Source: Nodosilinea sp. FACHB-131
GTDB taxonomy: Bacteria; Cyanobacteriota; Cyanobacteriia; Phormidesmidales; Phormidesmidaceae
Length of the DNA: 64,000 bases
Direction of reading: 5' to 3'
NCBI RefSeq assembly: GCF_014695395.1
Contig: NZ_JACJOF010000027.1
Location: forward strand, 734,098-798,097
Part shown: positions 54,440-63,107 of the stretch, piece by piece
How the letters are laid out: each line of letters opens with the position of its first letter
Numbering within the stretch: the first letter of the stretch is position 1
Translations under genes and position numbers: made by a program
Notes under the pieces: model-generated
Seen by the model: the letters and a program-made list of their open reading frames with translations, nothing else
Databases searched by the model: none
Told to the model about the DNA's origin: nothing

Positions 54440-56005
54440 CTATCGCCGCCGTAGCCACATCAGCACGGCTAGACCAAGTCCGATAGCCGGCAGCACCAGC
54501 AAGGAAAATACCCCGAGACCAATCTGCTGCTGCACCGTCAGGGTAATGCGGCGGTTGGTGACTTCGCGGGGGCGAATGGAGAGGGTGGCGTCGGTCTGCT
54601 GACCCAGCCAGCTAATGGCATTGAGAAAGACATCGCCATTGAGCTGCTGCTCAAAGAGGCCATCGGTGGCAAAGGTGGCGTTGCCAATCACGACTAGACG
54701 CGACTCCGGTGGCGGTTCACCTTCGGCGGGGGTCGCTCCTTCGACCGGGCGACTGAGGGCAACCCCAAGGGTGTAGGGGCCAGAGGGCGGCGCGTTTTCG
54801 TCGTATTGCAGCTCGCCTTCGGTGGAAAGAGCCTCGGCCCGGCTTTGGGGATTGCTCTGCAAAATAGGCGTTGTCGTTACCCCGGGCACCTCTTCGACAT
54901 TGACTGGACGCACCAGCGGAAAGAACGATCGCCCGCCGGTAAAGTCGCGGGTGATGGGGTGGTCGCCGAAGTCGGTGACTAAGGGGGCGGCGGGGCCAAG
55001 GCCAACGAGCTGGCCACTACCGGAGGTATCCAGCACAATGCGATCGTCAAGGGTGATGCCCCAGGGGTCGAGCAGGCGATCGAGGCCAGGACTGGTGCGC
55101 GGGTCGATCAGCAGCATGAGGCTGCCGCCGCCGTTGAGATAGGTTTGCAGCGCGTTAACTTCAGGCTCAAAGAATTCGGCGGCGGGGCCGGCCACCACCA
55201 CCACGCTGGCATCCTCGGGCACTGTGCTGGTTTTAGAAAGGTCGAGGGGCTGCACCACAGCGCTTTTGTCTTCGAGGGCGGTGGCGGCCTGCAAAAAGCC
55301 GGTGTCGCTGCCGTCGATGGTGAACTCCTGGTGACCTTGGGTGAAGTAGACGGTGAGGGGGCGATCGCTCACCACCTGATCCAGCGCATTGGTCAACGTG
55401 CGCTCCGACAGCCGCTCGCTGGGGCCGACGTTCTGCAAAAAGCGGCGAGTCTCGCCACTTTCCACAAACACCATGCCCGTTTGGGTAGCGCCAAACTCCT
55501 GGGCTTGACGGGGATCGTTGTAGGGGTTGACGTAGTCAAAGGTAAACTGCGGCCCGGCCTGGCGATAGCTTTCGAGCAGCTGGCGGTCCTGGGGGTTGGG
55601 CAGCGGGTCGAAGACGACGATGCGAGTGGGGTTTTCTAGGGTCTGTACCACCTGCTGCGACTGGGGAGCCAGGGTAAAAATCTGGTTCTCAGTCAGGTCT
55701 ACTCGGCTGGCATAGCGCACTGCCAAAAAGTTCACCAGGCCCAGAATGGCCAGCACCGCCAGAGTAGAGATCAGAGCGTTGGCCCCTGCCTCGGTGGAAC
55801 GCTGAGCCCAAAACCGACCCTGCCCGTAGTTACCCAGCACCAGCCCAAGCAAGAGTAGGCCAATGCCCCCAATCAGTAGGCCTGCGGGCAACAGCGTCCA
55901 CCCGGCGACAATACCGGCAATCAGCCCCGCTGTTACTAGGGCCAGCCCCGGGAAAGCCAGGTATTTCAAATACTTTTGGTAGGCCGCCAACGATTTCATC
56001 GCCAT
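54440..56005 (-). CDS. GldG-family ABC transporter auxiliary protein
   Basis: 521-residue membrane protein of the Gld-type ABC systems, named for gliding gene GldG but also widespread in non-gliding bacteria. Two N-terminal helices (about 15-55), another near 85-105, a large extracytoplasmic domain (about 110-490) with alternating Rossmann-like strands (Ile-Val-Val-Phe-Asp-Pro-Leu, Val-Tyr-Phe-Thr-Gln-Gly-His), and a final helix followed by Arg-Arg-Arg. Third gene of a three-gene operon: ATPase, permease, GldG. The substrate is unknown. Confidence 0.88.
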   Translation of the reverse strand: MAMKSLAAYQKYLKYLAFPGLALVTAGLIAGIVAGWTLLPAGLLIGGIGLLLLGLVLGNYGQGRFWAQRSTEAGANALISTLAVLAILGLVNFLAVRYASRVDLTENQIFTLAPQSQQVVQTLENPTRIVVFDPLPNPQDRQLLESYRQAGPQFTFDYVNPYNDPRQAQEFGATQTGMVFVESGETRRFLQNVGPSERLSERTLTNALDQVVSDRPLTVYFTQGHQEFTIDGSDTGFLQAATALEDKSAVVQPLDLSKTSTVPEDASVVVVAGPAAEFFEPEVNALQTYLNGGGSLMLLIDPRTSPGLDRLLDPWGITLDDRIVLDTSGSGQLVGLGPAAPLVTDFGDHPITRDFTGGRSFFPLVRPVNVEEVPGVTTTPILQSNPQSRAEALSTEGELQYDENAPPSGPYTLGVALSRPVEGATPAEGEPPPESRLVVIGNATFATDGLFEQQLNGDVFLNAISWLGQQTDATLSIRPREVTNRRITLTVQQQIGLGVFSLLVLPAIGLGLAVLMWLRRR

Positions 56006-56051
56006 TACTCGCTACTACTAACCTGCTGACGTTAACTGGACTGATTGGGCA

Positions 56052-56864
56052 CTAGGACCGCTGGAACCGAAGTGTTTCAATGGACTGGGCCGTGAGATAA
56101 AGCCCCAACCCGATGAACGAGAGAAACAGCACCAGGCCACCGGTGTCGAAAATGCCTTCGGTAAAGTCGGTGAAATGCTTAAGTAGGGATAGATGGGCGA
56201 TCGCGCTGCCCACCACCCCCGGTAGCCCTTGGGCCACCGCATCCACCAGCCACAGCAGCAAGATCAGCGCAAAGGTCATAATCGCCGCCAGCACCGTGCT
56301 CTCCGTCAGCGACGAGATGAACATGCCGAGGGCCAATACGCTGGCCGCTAGCAGCACTAGCCCCAAGTGAGACAGCAAGAATACTCCTGATCCTGTGGGA
56401 GGCTCGGCTGCCCCCAGTGCGATCGACTGGCACACCATCAGCGGCAGCACCATCGCAAGGTAGAAGCTCACCACCGCCAGCAGCTTGCCCAAGGCCACCG
56501 CCCAGTTGGTTACTGGCGAAGTCGCCAACAGTTCCAACGTGCCCTGCTTGCGCTCGTCGGCGTAGAGCCCCATGGAGAGCATCGGCAGCACAAACATCGA
56601 CAGCGACCCCAGCAGCCCCACATAGGCTTTGTTGAATTCGTAGGCCACATCAAAGGGAGGCGAGGGGGGCATGCCCATCTGCACCGCCTGATCGGCCATA
56701 GCCGCCTGGGCCAAAATGCCCTGAGGCCCCAGCAAAATCGCCACTAAGAAAAAGCCCCCCAGCAGCCAAAACACGGCGGCAATGATATACGGCAGGGGCG
56801 AGGCGAAGTAGCTTTGCAGCTCCCGCTGGTAGATGGCGAGGATGTTTTTGAAGAGAAGGGTCAT
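56052..56864 (-). CDS. ABC-2 type permease
   Basis: 270-residue permease with six hydrophobic helices, of the CcmB/GldF-like type. The ATG at 56864 gives the natural Met-Thr-Leu-Leu-Phe-Lys-Asn start. The frame is open further upstream, but only through the CCATCCAC-like repeat (56866-56960), whose His/Pro-rich translation is not part of the family. It lies between the ATPase and the GldG gene, 46 bases from the latter. Confidence 0.9.
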   Translation of the reverse strand: MTLLFKNILAIYQRELQSYFASPLPYIIAAVFWLLGGFFLVAILLGPQGILAQAAMADQAVQMGMPPSPPFDVAYEFNKAYVGLLGSLSMFVLPMLSMGLYADERKQGTLELLATSPVTNWAVALGKLLAVVSFYLAMVLPLMVCQSIALGAAEPPTGSGVFLLSHLGLVLLAASVLALGMFISSLTESTVLAAIMTFALILLLWLVDAVAQGLPGVVGSAIAHLSLLKHFTDFTEGIFDTGGLVLFLSFIGLGLYLTAQSIETLRFQRS

Positions 56865-56865
56865 G

Positions 56866-56960
56866 GGCGGGGAGAGGGGATGGGTGGATGGGTAGGGGAG
56901 TGGGAGGGTGGATGGGTAGGGGGTGAGGAGATGAGGAGGATGGGGGAAACCCAAGATCCA
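56866..56960. repeat. CCATCCAC-type repeat between ABC genes
   Basis: On the minus strand: CTACCCATCCACCC units and CTCATCTCCTC variants, inserted exactly between the ATPase stop and the permease start. It may change translation coupling within the operon. Same family as in the U32 gene. Confidence 0.75.
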
Positions 56961-56966
56961 AAAGGG

Positions 56967-57989
56967 TTAGGTCTCGAATTCTTCTGGCGTTGGCTCGACT
57001 GTGGGGAGCTCGGCGAGTGCTTCGGGCGGTGCCGTTGCCCCTGTCGCGGGTTCGGTGGTGGTGAGGTTGAGGAAGACGTCTTCGAGGGTGGCCTGCTGGC
57101 GGCGCAGCTCGTGGAGTTCGAGACCGGCGTTGATGAGAGCGGCGGACATAACGGCTCCCAATGCGCGATCGGCTTCTGCACTCACCCGCAGCCGGTGGTG
57201 ATAGTCTGGCAGGTGCTCTAGCCCCAGTAGGGTGACCTGGCGCACGGGGGACAGCTCACTTAACAGACGCTGGGCTCTATCCACATCCCCTTTGATCTCC
57301 AGTTCGTAGGCGGCTTCGCCGGAGAGTCGGGTGGTGAGGTTGTCAGGGGTGTCGGTAGCGACGACCTGGCCACGGTTGATGATGGTGACGCGATCGCAGG
57401 TCATGCTCACCTCCGGCAAAATGTGGGTGGAGAGAATGATGGTGTGGCTACCCGCCAGCCCTTTGATCAACTGCCGCACTTCATTGATCTGGCGCGGATC
57501 CAACCCCACTGTCGGCTCATCCAAAATAATTACTGGCGGGTCGTGGATGATGGCCTGGGCAATGCCCACCCGCTGTCGATAGCCCTTTGATAGCTTGCGA
57601 ATCAGCACCTTGCGCTTGTCAGTTAAACCGCAGTGATCCATCGCAATGTCGGCCCGCTTTTGGCGCAGATCGGCAGGCACGCCCTTGATTTTGGCCACAA
57701 AGTTGAGAAAGCCCTGCACCGTCATATCGGGATATAGCGGCGGCGACTCGGGCAGGTAGCCAATCCGCTGTCGCACCGCCATCGAGTCGGTATGCACGTC
57801 GTACCCGGCCACGCGGGCCGTGCCTTCAGACGCTGGCAAATACCCCGCCAAAATCCGCATAGTGGTGGTTTTACCCGCCCCGTTTGGCCCCAAAAATCCG
57901 AGAATCTCCCCAGGCTGCGCCCCAAAGGTGATGTCTTGAATGGCCGTGGTAGACCCGTAGGTCTTACTCAGGTGCTCAACTTCAATCAT
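56967..57989 (-). CDS. ABC transporter ATP-binding protein (Gld/NatA type)
   Basis: 340-residue ATPase. Walker A Gly-Pro-Asn-Gly-Ala-Gly-Lys-Thr at 34-41, the signature Leu-Ser-Lys-Gly-Tyr-Arg-Gln at 133-139, and Walker B Ile-Ile-Leu-Asp-Glu-Pro at 154-159. The C-terminal 100 residues form the extra regulatory domain of GldA/NatA-type ATPases. First gene of the export operon; ATG at 57989. Confidence 0.93.
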   Translation of the reverse strand: MIEVEHLSKTYGSTTAIQDITFGAQPGEILGFLGPNGAGKTTTMRILAGYLPASEGTARVAGYDVHTDSMAVRQRIGYLPESPPLYPDMTVQGFLNFVAKIKGVPADLRQKRADIAMDHCGLTDKRKVLIRKLSKGYRQRVGIAQAIIHDPPVIILDEPTVGLDPRQINEVRQLIKGLAGSHTIILSTHILPEVSMTCDRVTIINRGQVVATDTPDNLTTRLSGEAAYELEIKGDVDRAQRLLSELSPVRQVTLLGLEHLPDYHHRLRVSAEADRALGAVMSAALINAGLELHELRRQQATLEDVFLNLTTTEPATGATAPPEALAELPTVEPTPEEFET

Positions 57990-58164
57990 GGGTGTAGAAC
58001 CGCCAGCAAACCAGTGGATATTGTACTGCTGATTACCGTAGCGATTTTTCCTCTGATTGCGTTTAAAGGCTCAATCTAAACCAACCCCTCGTCTCCCCCA
58101 CCTCTCGATAACCACCCTCTACTACAATGGCCCGGTCCGTTGGGCCAAAGGCCGTAGCTTAGAT

Positions 58165-58586
58165 ATGGATTTACTCAAGCGCCAGGTGTGGATCAACTTT
58201 CTGGAATTGTTGCCCGGCAGCTTGGTCACGATATCAGTGATTGCTATCGCGTTCCTGAGATTCAACCCTGTTGCGTCTTTATGGCGAACAAGATTTCCAA
58301 TTCCTCAGCATCGTCGCCCAGCTCCAAACCTGGAGCAACCGACTCACTGTGGCAGCCCTCCTGGCTGCACTGGCTATTTCGGCGTTGAGTGGAACCGTCG
58401 AAATTGGCCGGGACACGCTTCGCGAACGAGAAGGAAACCGCGAGGCTGAAGCAGGAGAACGCGAGGCTAAAAGAGCAGAACGCGAAGCTCGCCGAGAGAG
58501 AGAAGAAGCTCGCAGAGATCGACAAGAAGCTCGACGAAATCGACAGGAAGTACGCTACCAGAAAGCTCAAATCCGATATCAACTAG
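58165..58586 (+). pseudogene. membrane coiled-coil protein gene broken by two frameshifts
   Basis: Three successive reading frames give one sensible protein. Frame 1 from the ATG at 58165 encodes a basic start and a membrane helix (ending Ala-Phe-Leu-Arg, near 58258). Frame 2 from about 58259 continues with Tyr-Gly-Glu-Gln and a second hydrophobic helix up to about 58385. Frame 3 from about 58389 to the stop at 58586 encodes a regular heptad coiled coil (Ala-Arg-Leu-Lys-Gln-Glu-Asn-Ala pattern). Third codon positions in that last frame are strongly G/C, as elsewhere in the window, while the competing Arg/Glu-rich frame (58271-58678) is A-rich there. Both steps are +1, consistent with two single-base insertions. 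Sequencing error or recoding are alternatives. Confidence 0.5.
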
Positions 58587-58667
58587 AACCTAGCGAGGCA
58601 AACCGACAAGAGCTGGAATCAGTACTCGCAGCACTTGAAGAGTATGAGCAGACCTTGGACGAAGCTC

Positions 58668-59348
58668 TCAGTTCCTGACCTTAGGGCAGGGTTGCGGATC
58701 ACGGGTCGCGAGCGAGCAATGATCGATCAAGCAGGGCTGTTTGTAAGCATCCTCAGTTTCCAGCGGTGGCGGGGACTGGCCGAAGATCATCTCGCAGCTA
58801 AAGTCTTCAAAGTTTGGCACCATCGTCAGGGGAATGCCGAAGTCTTCGGTGAAAAAGCGCTGGGTGGGCAGTTTGCACATGTTGACGCACATGCCGACGC
58901 AGCGGCTTTCATCCAGGTAGCGGCACTTCTTGATTTGGACGCCGCTGCGCTGCTCTCTAATTCGCCCTTGGGGGTCGGTGAATTCTACAGTTTTGACTTC
59001 GCAAGGGCCGACCAGCCACTCGAATAGCCGCGCGGCAAACCAGGCGTTGAGTTCGCAGACTAGCCGGGTTGGCGAGAACAGGTTGCGAATTAGCCACAGC
59101 ACTGGGGATGGCACCAGAGACTTGAGCACCACGGCGACGAGCGCCTGCTGCTGCTGAGCATTGCGCCCCTGCATAATCTGAGTGGATAAATCGACAACGC
59201 CGTCGTAGCCGCTGCGGGCGGTGTCTTTGCCCACGGCCTTGGCCATCTTGCGGCTAAACAGCCAAATGAACAGGCGATCGCCCACCCCATCCTGATAGGT
59301 CGCTTTTTCTGAGGTGGGACCAAGGCCCGTGGCCGGGGGCGATGCCAT
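58668..59348 (-). CDS. DUF4033 (DWARF27-like) protein
   Basis: 226 residues. The C-terminal half carries the D27/DUF4033 signature: Lys-Lys-Cys-Arg-Tyr-Leu, Arg-Cys-Val-Gly-Met-Cys-Val-Asn-Met-Cys-Lys-Leu-Pro-Thr-Gln, Pro-Asn-Phe-Glu-Asp-Phe-Ser-Cys-Glu-Met and Phe-Gly-Gln-Ser-Pro-Pro. In plants, D27 is the iron-containing beta-carotene isomerase of strigolactone synthesis; cyanobacterial relatives are thought to act on carotenoids, which is inference here. The cysteines could bind iron. ATG at 59348. The next gene on the strand is an ABC exporter, 72 bases upstream. Confidence 0.87.
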   Translation of the reverse strand: MASPPATGLGPTSEKATYQDGVGDRLFIWLFSRKMAKAVGKDTARSGYDGVVDLSTQIMQGRNAQQQQALVAVVLKSLVPSPVLWLIRNLFSPTRLVCELNAWFAARLFEWLVGPCEVKTVEFTDPQGRIREQRSGVQIKKCRYLDESRCVGMCVNMCKLPTQRFFTEDFGIPLTMVPNFEDFSCEMIFGQSPPPLETEDAYKQPCLIDHCSLATRDPQPCPKVRN

Positions 59349-59420
59349 AGTAAATCAGGAATAATTACTTACTCCAGATTAATACTTGAGCGGGCGAGGT
59401 GACAGGCAGGGGCAAAATCT

Positions 59421-61181
59421 CTACCCCTGGCTGCTGCCAGCAAACTGCTGGGCATAGAACTGGGCGTAGCGACTCTGGTTGGCCAACAGTTCGCTGTGGG
59501 TGCCCGCTTCAATCACCTGGCCCTTTTCCATCACCAAAATGCGGTCGGCGTCGCGCACCGTGGCCAGCCGGTGGGCAATGATGAAGACGGTGCGATCGCT
59601 CATCAGTCGCTCCAGCGCCTCCTGCACTAGCGCCTCAGACTCAGCATCTAGGGCAGAGGTAGCTTCATCCAAAATCAGAATGCGGGGGTTAAGGAGAACG
59701 GCCCGGGCGATCGCCACTCGCTGCCGCTGCCCCCCCGACAGGTTTACCCCCCGTTCCCCCATCCAGGTGTAGTAGCCCTGGGAGAACTGGCTGATGAAAT
59801 CGTGAGCGTTGGCAATGCGGGCCGCTGCTTCCACTGCTTCAATATCAAAATCTTTTTGACCAAAGGCAATATTTTGAGCGATCGTGCCGGAGAATAGCGT
59901 TGTTTCCTGGGGCACAATGCCAATCTGTCGCCGCAGGCTGCGCAGGGTGACGGTGGCAACATCCACATCGTCGATGAAAATTTGGCCTGCCTGGGGGTCA
60001 TAGAATCGGGGCAGCAGGTTGACCAGAGTGGATTTGCCTGCGCCTGAGGAACCTACCAGGGCAATTTTCTCGCCGGGTAGGGCTAGCAGGTCAAGGTTGC
60101 GCAGCACGGGCTCGTCAGTCTCATAGCCAAACGTAACGTTGCGGTACTCGACCCGCCCGGTGACCTTGGGCAGTTCGGCGGCTGTGGGCAGCTCGCGTAC
60201 CGCTGGCTCAATCTCGAGCAGCTCGATCACGCGGTCAACGGAGGCCTCACCCTGTTTAAACTCGCCATAGTTAATGATGACGTGGTTCACCGGGTCAATC
60301 AGCATCAGCGCGGCGACTACGTAGCTGCCAAAGGAGGCCCCAGTGAGATTGCCCTGGGAAATTTGCCAGGTGCCCACTAGCAAAATCAGCATCACCACCA
60401 CGGCGTAGGTAAAGCCCACCACTGGGTACTGCACTGCCTGAAGCCAGGCCGCCTTGTACTTGGCCTGGCGGTTTTTCTCGGCCTCCTGGGTAAAGCGCTC
60501 GACTTCGTATTCTTCGGCAGCAAAGGCCCGCACCAGGCGAATGCCGCTAAACACTTCGGTCACCAGCGACGACAGGTCAGACACCAAGTTTTGGCTGCGC
60601 CGCGAAAATTTCAGCATTTGCTCCCCAAACCAGCCGGCCAACACCGCCAGAATGGGAACTAAGACCACTGCCGTTAGGGTTAGCTGCCAGTTGAGGTAGA
60701 CCATATAGCCCAGCACCACCACCAGTTGCAGCACTGAGGGCAGAAAGTCGTGGAACAGTTTTTGCACGACCTCGCCGATGCGATCGATGTCTTCGGTCAG
60801 GCGGTATGACAGATCGCCAGTTTGGCTGCGCTCAAAGTAGGTGAGGCTGAGCCGGTGAATGTGGGTGTACACATCTCGGCGCAGATTAAAGGCCACCTCC
60901 AGGGCGGCCTTGGCCATCAGCGAGTCTTGAATGTATTGACCAATCTTTTGCAGCGCAAACCCGGCCATGGTGATGGCAATGAAGCGTGACACCACAGGCA
61001 CATTGCCTGCCGCCAACTGCTCCAGAATGTTCCCCGACAGCCAGGCCAAAATCGGCCAAAAAGAGACAAAAATGACGGTGCCAAACAACGCCTGCAAGAT
61101 AGTGGGCCACTCGCGCCGTACGTAGGGGGCAAGCGTCCAGTATTTGGAGCCTTCAGCGGAGCGCTCGGGGTTCAAGGGCAA
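59421..61181 (-). CDS. ABC exporter, fused membrane and ATP-binding domains (MsbA/lipid-export type)
   Basis: 586 residues. Six helices in residues 1-about 330 and the ATPase domain from about 345. Walker A Gly-Ser-Ser-Gly-Ala-Gly-Lys-Ser-Thr near 375, signature Leu-Ser-Gly-Gly-Gln-Arg-Gln, Walker B Ile-Leu-Ile-Leu-Asp-Glu-Ala, and His in Ile-Ala-His-Arg-Leu. It works as a homodimer in the inner membrane; the substrate may be lipid or drug. No ATG at the N-terminus: TTG at 61181 gives the best start. Confidence 0.93.
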   Translation of the reverse strand: MPLNPERSAEGSKYWTLAPYVRREWPTILQALFGTVIFVSFWPILAWLSGNILEQLAAGNVPVVSRFIAITMAGFALQKIGQYIQDSLMAKAALEVAFNLRRDVYTHIHRLSLTYFERSQTGDLSYRLTEDIDRIGEVVQKLFHDFLPSVLQLVVVLGYMVYLNWQLTLTAVVLVPILAVLAGWFGEQMLKFSRRSQNLVSDLSSLVTEVFSGIRLVRAFAAEEYEVERFTQEAEKNRQAKYKAAWLQAVQYPVVGFTYAVVVMLILLVGTWQISQGNLTGASFGSYVVAALMLIDPVNHVIINYGEFKQGEASVDRVIELLEIEPAVRELPTAAELPKVTGRVEYRNVTFGYETDEPVLRNLDLLALPGEKIALVGSSGAGKSTLVNLLPRFYDPQAGQIFIDDVDVATVTLRSLRRQIGIVPQETTLFSGTIAQNIAFGQKDFDIEAVEAAARIANAHDFISQFSQGYYTWMGERGVNLSGGQRQRVAIARAVLLNPRILILDEATSALDAESEALVQEALERLMSDRTVFIIAHRLATVRDADRILVMEKGQVIEAGTHSELLANQSRYAQFYAQQFAGSSQG

Positions 61182-61421
61182 AACCTTCGCAATGGCATAC
61201 TGTTCACCACGCTACCAGGTTTGGAGTGTTCCAGGTAATGTCGTGTCTGGGGATTTGGCTAGACCGCTCTGGCTAGGGGCAGTTAAGCCGTCCTATTGAA
61301 ATTTTTAATCAGAATTAGCCAAATCACTCTTGACCCCAATCTGCTGTGAGCGCGCCATTTTAACCCGACGGGCAAGGCACTACAATCGACCCATGGCCTA
61401 TGTTTGAGGGATGTTTTGCCG

Positions 61422-62039
61422 ATGCCCACGGTTATTGTTGCCACCGGAAACCCCGGCAAGCTGAAAGAGATGCAGGTGTATCTAGGCGATCTGGGCTGGG
61501 AGCTACAGCTCAAGCCCGATGCGATCGATATAGAAGAGACCGGCACTACGTTTTTAGAAAATGCGCGGCTCAAGGCGGCAGGGGTAGCCAAGGCTCTGGG
61601 CCAGTGGGCGATCGCCGACGACTCGGGCTTAGAGGTTCACGCCCTTGGGGGTGCGCCGGGCATCTACTCAGCTCGCTACGCCGACAGCGACTCGGCTAGA
61701 ATCGATCGCCTGCTTCAAGAGCTAGAGGGTAAGCGCGCTGGTCAGGGCTCCGCTGAGGAGGGCAATTCCGGAACAGACCGCAGCGCTCAGTTTGTTTGCG
61801 CTCTGGCCCTAGCAAATCCAAGAGGTAAAATCGTTTTAGAAACAGAAGGCATCTGCCCCGGCGAGATCTTGCGGGCTCCCCGAGGTACTGGCGGTTTCGG
61901 CTACGACCCAATCTTCTATGTGCCTGCCTTGGACAAGAGCTTTGCCGAGATGTCGCCCGAGCAAAAGGACGCCAACAGCCATCGAGGCATTGCCTTTAGT
62001 CAACTGATGCCCCACTTAAAGCAGTTAGCCCTAGGGTAA
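61422..62039 (+). CDS. rdgB: XTP/dITP diphosphatase (non-canonical purine NTP pyrophosphatase)
   Basis: 205-residue house-cleaning enzyme that removes dITP and XTP. Family marks: Val-Ala-Thr-Gly-Asn-Pro-Gly-Lys-Leu at the N-terminus, Asp-Asp-Ser-Gly-Leu-Glu-Val, Gly-Ala-Pro-Gly-Ile-Tyr-Ser-Ala-Arg-Tyr, and Gly-Phe-Gly-Tyr-Asp-Pro-Ile-Phe near the end. ATG at 61422 chosen: it gives the normal start; the TTG at 61404 adds six residues. Confidence 0.95.
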   Translation: MPTVIVATGNPGKLKEMQVYLGDLGWELQLKPDAIDIEETGTTFLENARLKAAGVAKALGQWAIADDSGLEVHALGGAPGIYSARYADSDSARIDRLLQELEGKRAGQGSAEEGNSGTDRSAQFVCALALANPRGKIVLETEGICPGEILRAPRGTGGFGYDPIFYVPALDKSFAEMSPEQKDANSHRGIAFSQLMPHLKQLALG

Positions 62040-62169
62040 CCTAGCCGTGGCTGGGTCTCCCTAGGGCTGATTGGGAACTGGTGTGCGATCGCCCCCATGG
62101 GCGGATCTTGGACTATCGCCCCAGTGGAGCCAGTCTTTGACCATCGCGCACTAGCTTCGCAGGCAGATT

Positions 62170-62289
62170 CTAAGCTTCTCGATTAAGGAAATCTTGCAGT
62201 TGCCCTAGAGCAGCCCGACCAATGTTAAACACAGCCCAGCTTGCGGCCACAGCAATCGGCAGTAAAACAACAACGACTCGCCAATCCAT
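62170..62289 (-). CDS. psbY: photosystem II protein PsbY
   Basis: 39-residue single-helix subunit. Starts Met-Asp-Trp-Arg-Val-Val-Val-Val-Leu and ends [11 protein letters not shown], nearly the same as known cyanobacterial PsbY (Met-Asp-Trp-Arg-Val-Ile... Gln-Leu-Gln-Asp). One membrane helix, residues 5-22. PsbY sits at the edge of photosystem II near cytochrome b559. AGGAGG is 9 bases upstream of the ATG at 62289. It lies between rdgB (convergent) and psaA (divergent). Confidence 0.93.
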   Translation of the reverse strand: MDWRVVVVLLPIAVAASWAVFNIGRAALGQLQDFLNREA

Positions 62290-63107
62290 AGGGCATGCCC
62301 TCCTAAACTAGTTTTACTTAAACACTTGTCACAATTTTCTCATAATGTACACCACATGGGGCGATCGCGGGCCGAGAGATTTCTCGATCTAAACCAAGGC
62401 TAACCTCCCTCAGGGCATCAAGATCGCCTGGCTCGCCGCCTCGACAAGCCCCAATAGCACCTCTACAGCCATTATCCTTCGGGATTCTGTCCCTGGGCCG
62501 TCGCCCTTAAATTAACCTCTAATCGATCGCTGGTGACCACCACAAATCGAAGTAGCTCGTTATACATAAGCAGACCAGCAGCAGGAAAAAAGTTCGAGCT
62601 GGTCTGGGGTGCGATCGTCACCTGCTCCCCACTTGGGTTTGCGCCCTAACTTACTCAGTAGTGAAAGAAAATAACGGGCTGCGATCGCCTTCGTGAATTC
62701 TCTGGACGCAAGAAATAGAAGGGTCTTAGACTGCCCTTCTCCCTAGCTTGAACAGCCGTTTTAATTTAATTTTCTCAGAGTTATTAACTTGTGAAAACTT
62801 CCCTTACCAAGAGCGGCGGTGATTCTGTAGGTTGTTACTTAACCTGTCATAGCCCTGCAAATCTAAAGCCCTATGGGGTCGTTCCCAGGGTGGCTTGAAA
62901 CTTTCTAGGGACTAGGCTGTTAAGCGCTGTAAACCTGATTCTTAGGCCTCTCCCTTGGCCGTCCAATGGAGGTCGTTTGTGTCTCAGGTGGCTTGTAACG
63001 CCTGAAACGGCTTATTTAAGCTTTCTATAGACTCAGGTTTATCCGTCTATTGAGTAGGAAGCGCCTTTATCCGCTCTGTATTTTCGAGTAGAAGAGAGGA
63101 GAGTCCC
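62290..63107 (+). promoter_or_regulatory. long psbY-psaA divergent region and psaA leader
   Basis: 818 bases without a supported gene, holding the psbY promoter on the left and the psaA promoter and leader on the right. A hairpin AGAAGGG/CCCTTCT (near 62717-62740) and two imperfect direct repeats are seen: GGTGGCTTG at 62889-62897 and 62987-62995, with CTTTCTAGGGACTAGG (62901-62916) and CTTTCTATAGACTCAGG (63021-63037). They may be binding or folding units of the light-regulated psaAB leader. Confidence 0.45.

Noticed and set aside
58271..58678. Arg/Glu-rich 135-codon frame taken alone as a gene
   Set aside because: No good start, and third codon positions in its second half are A-rich unlike the rest of the window. 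The frame starting at 58389 fits better, so I report a frameshifted gene instead.
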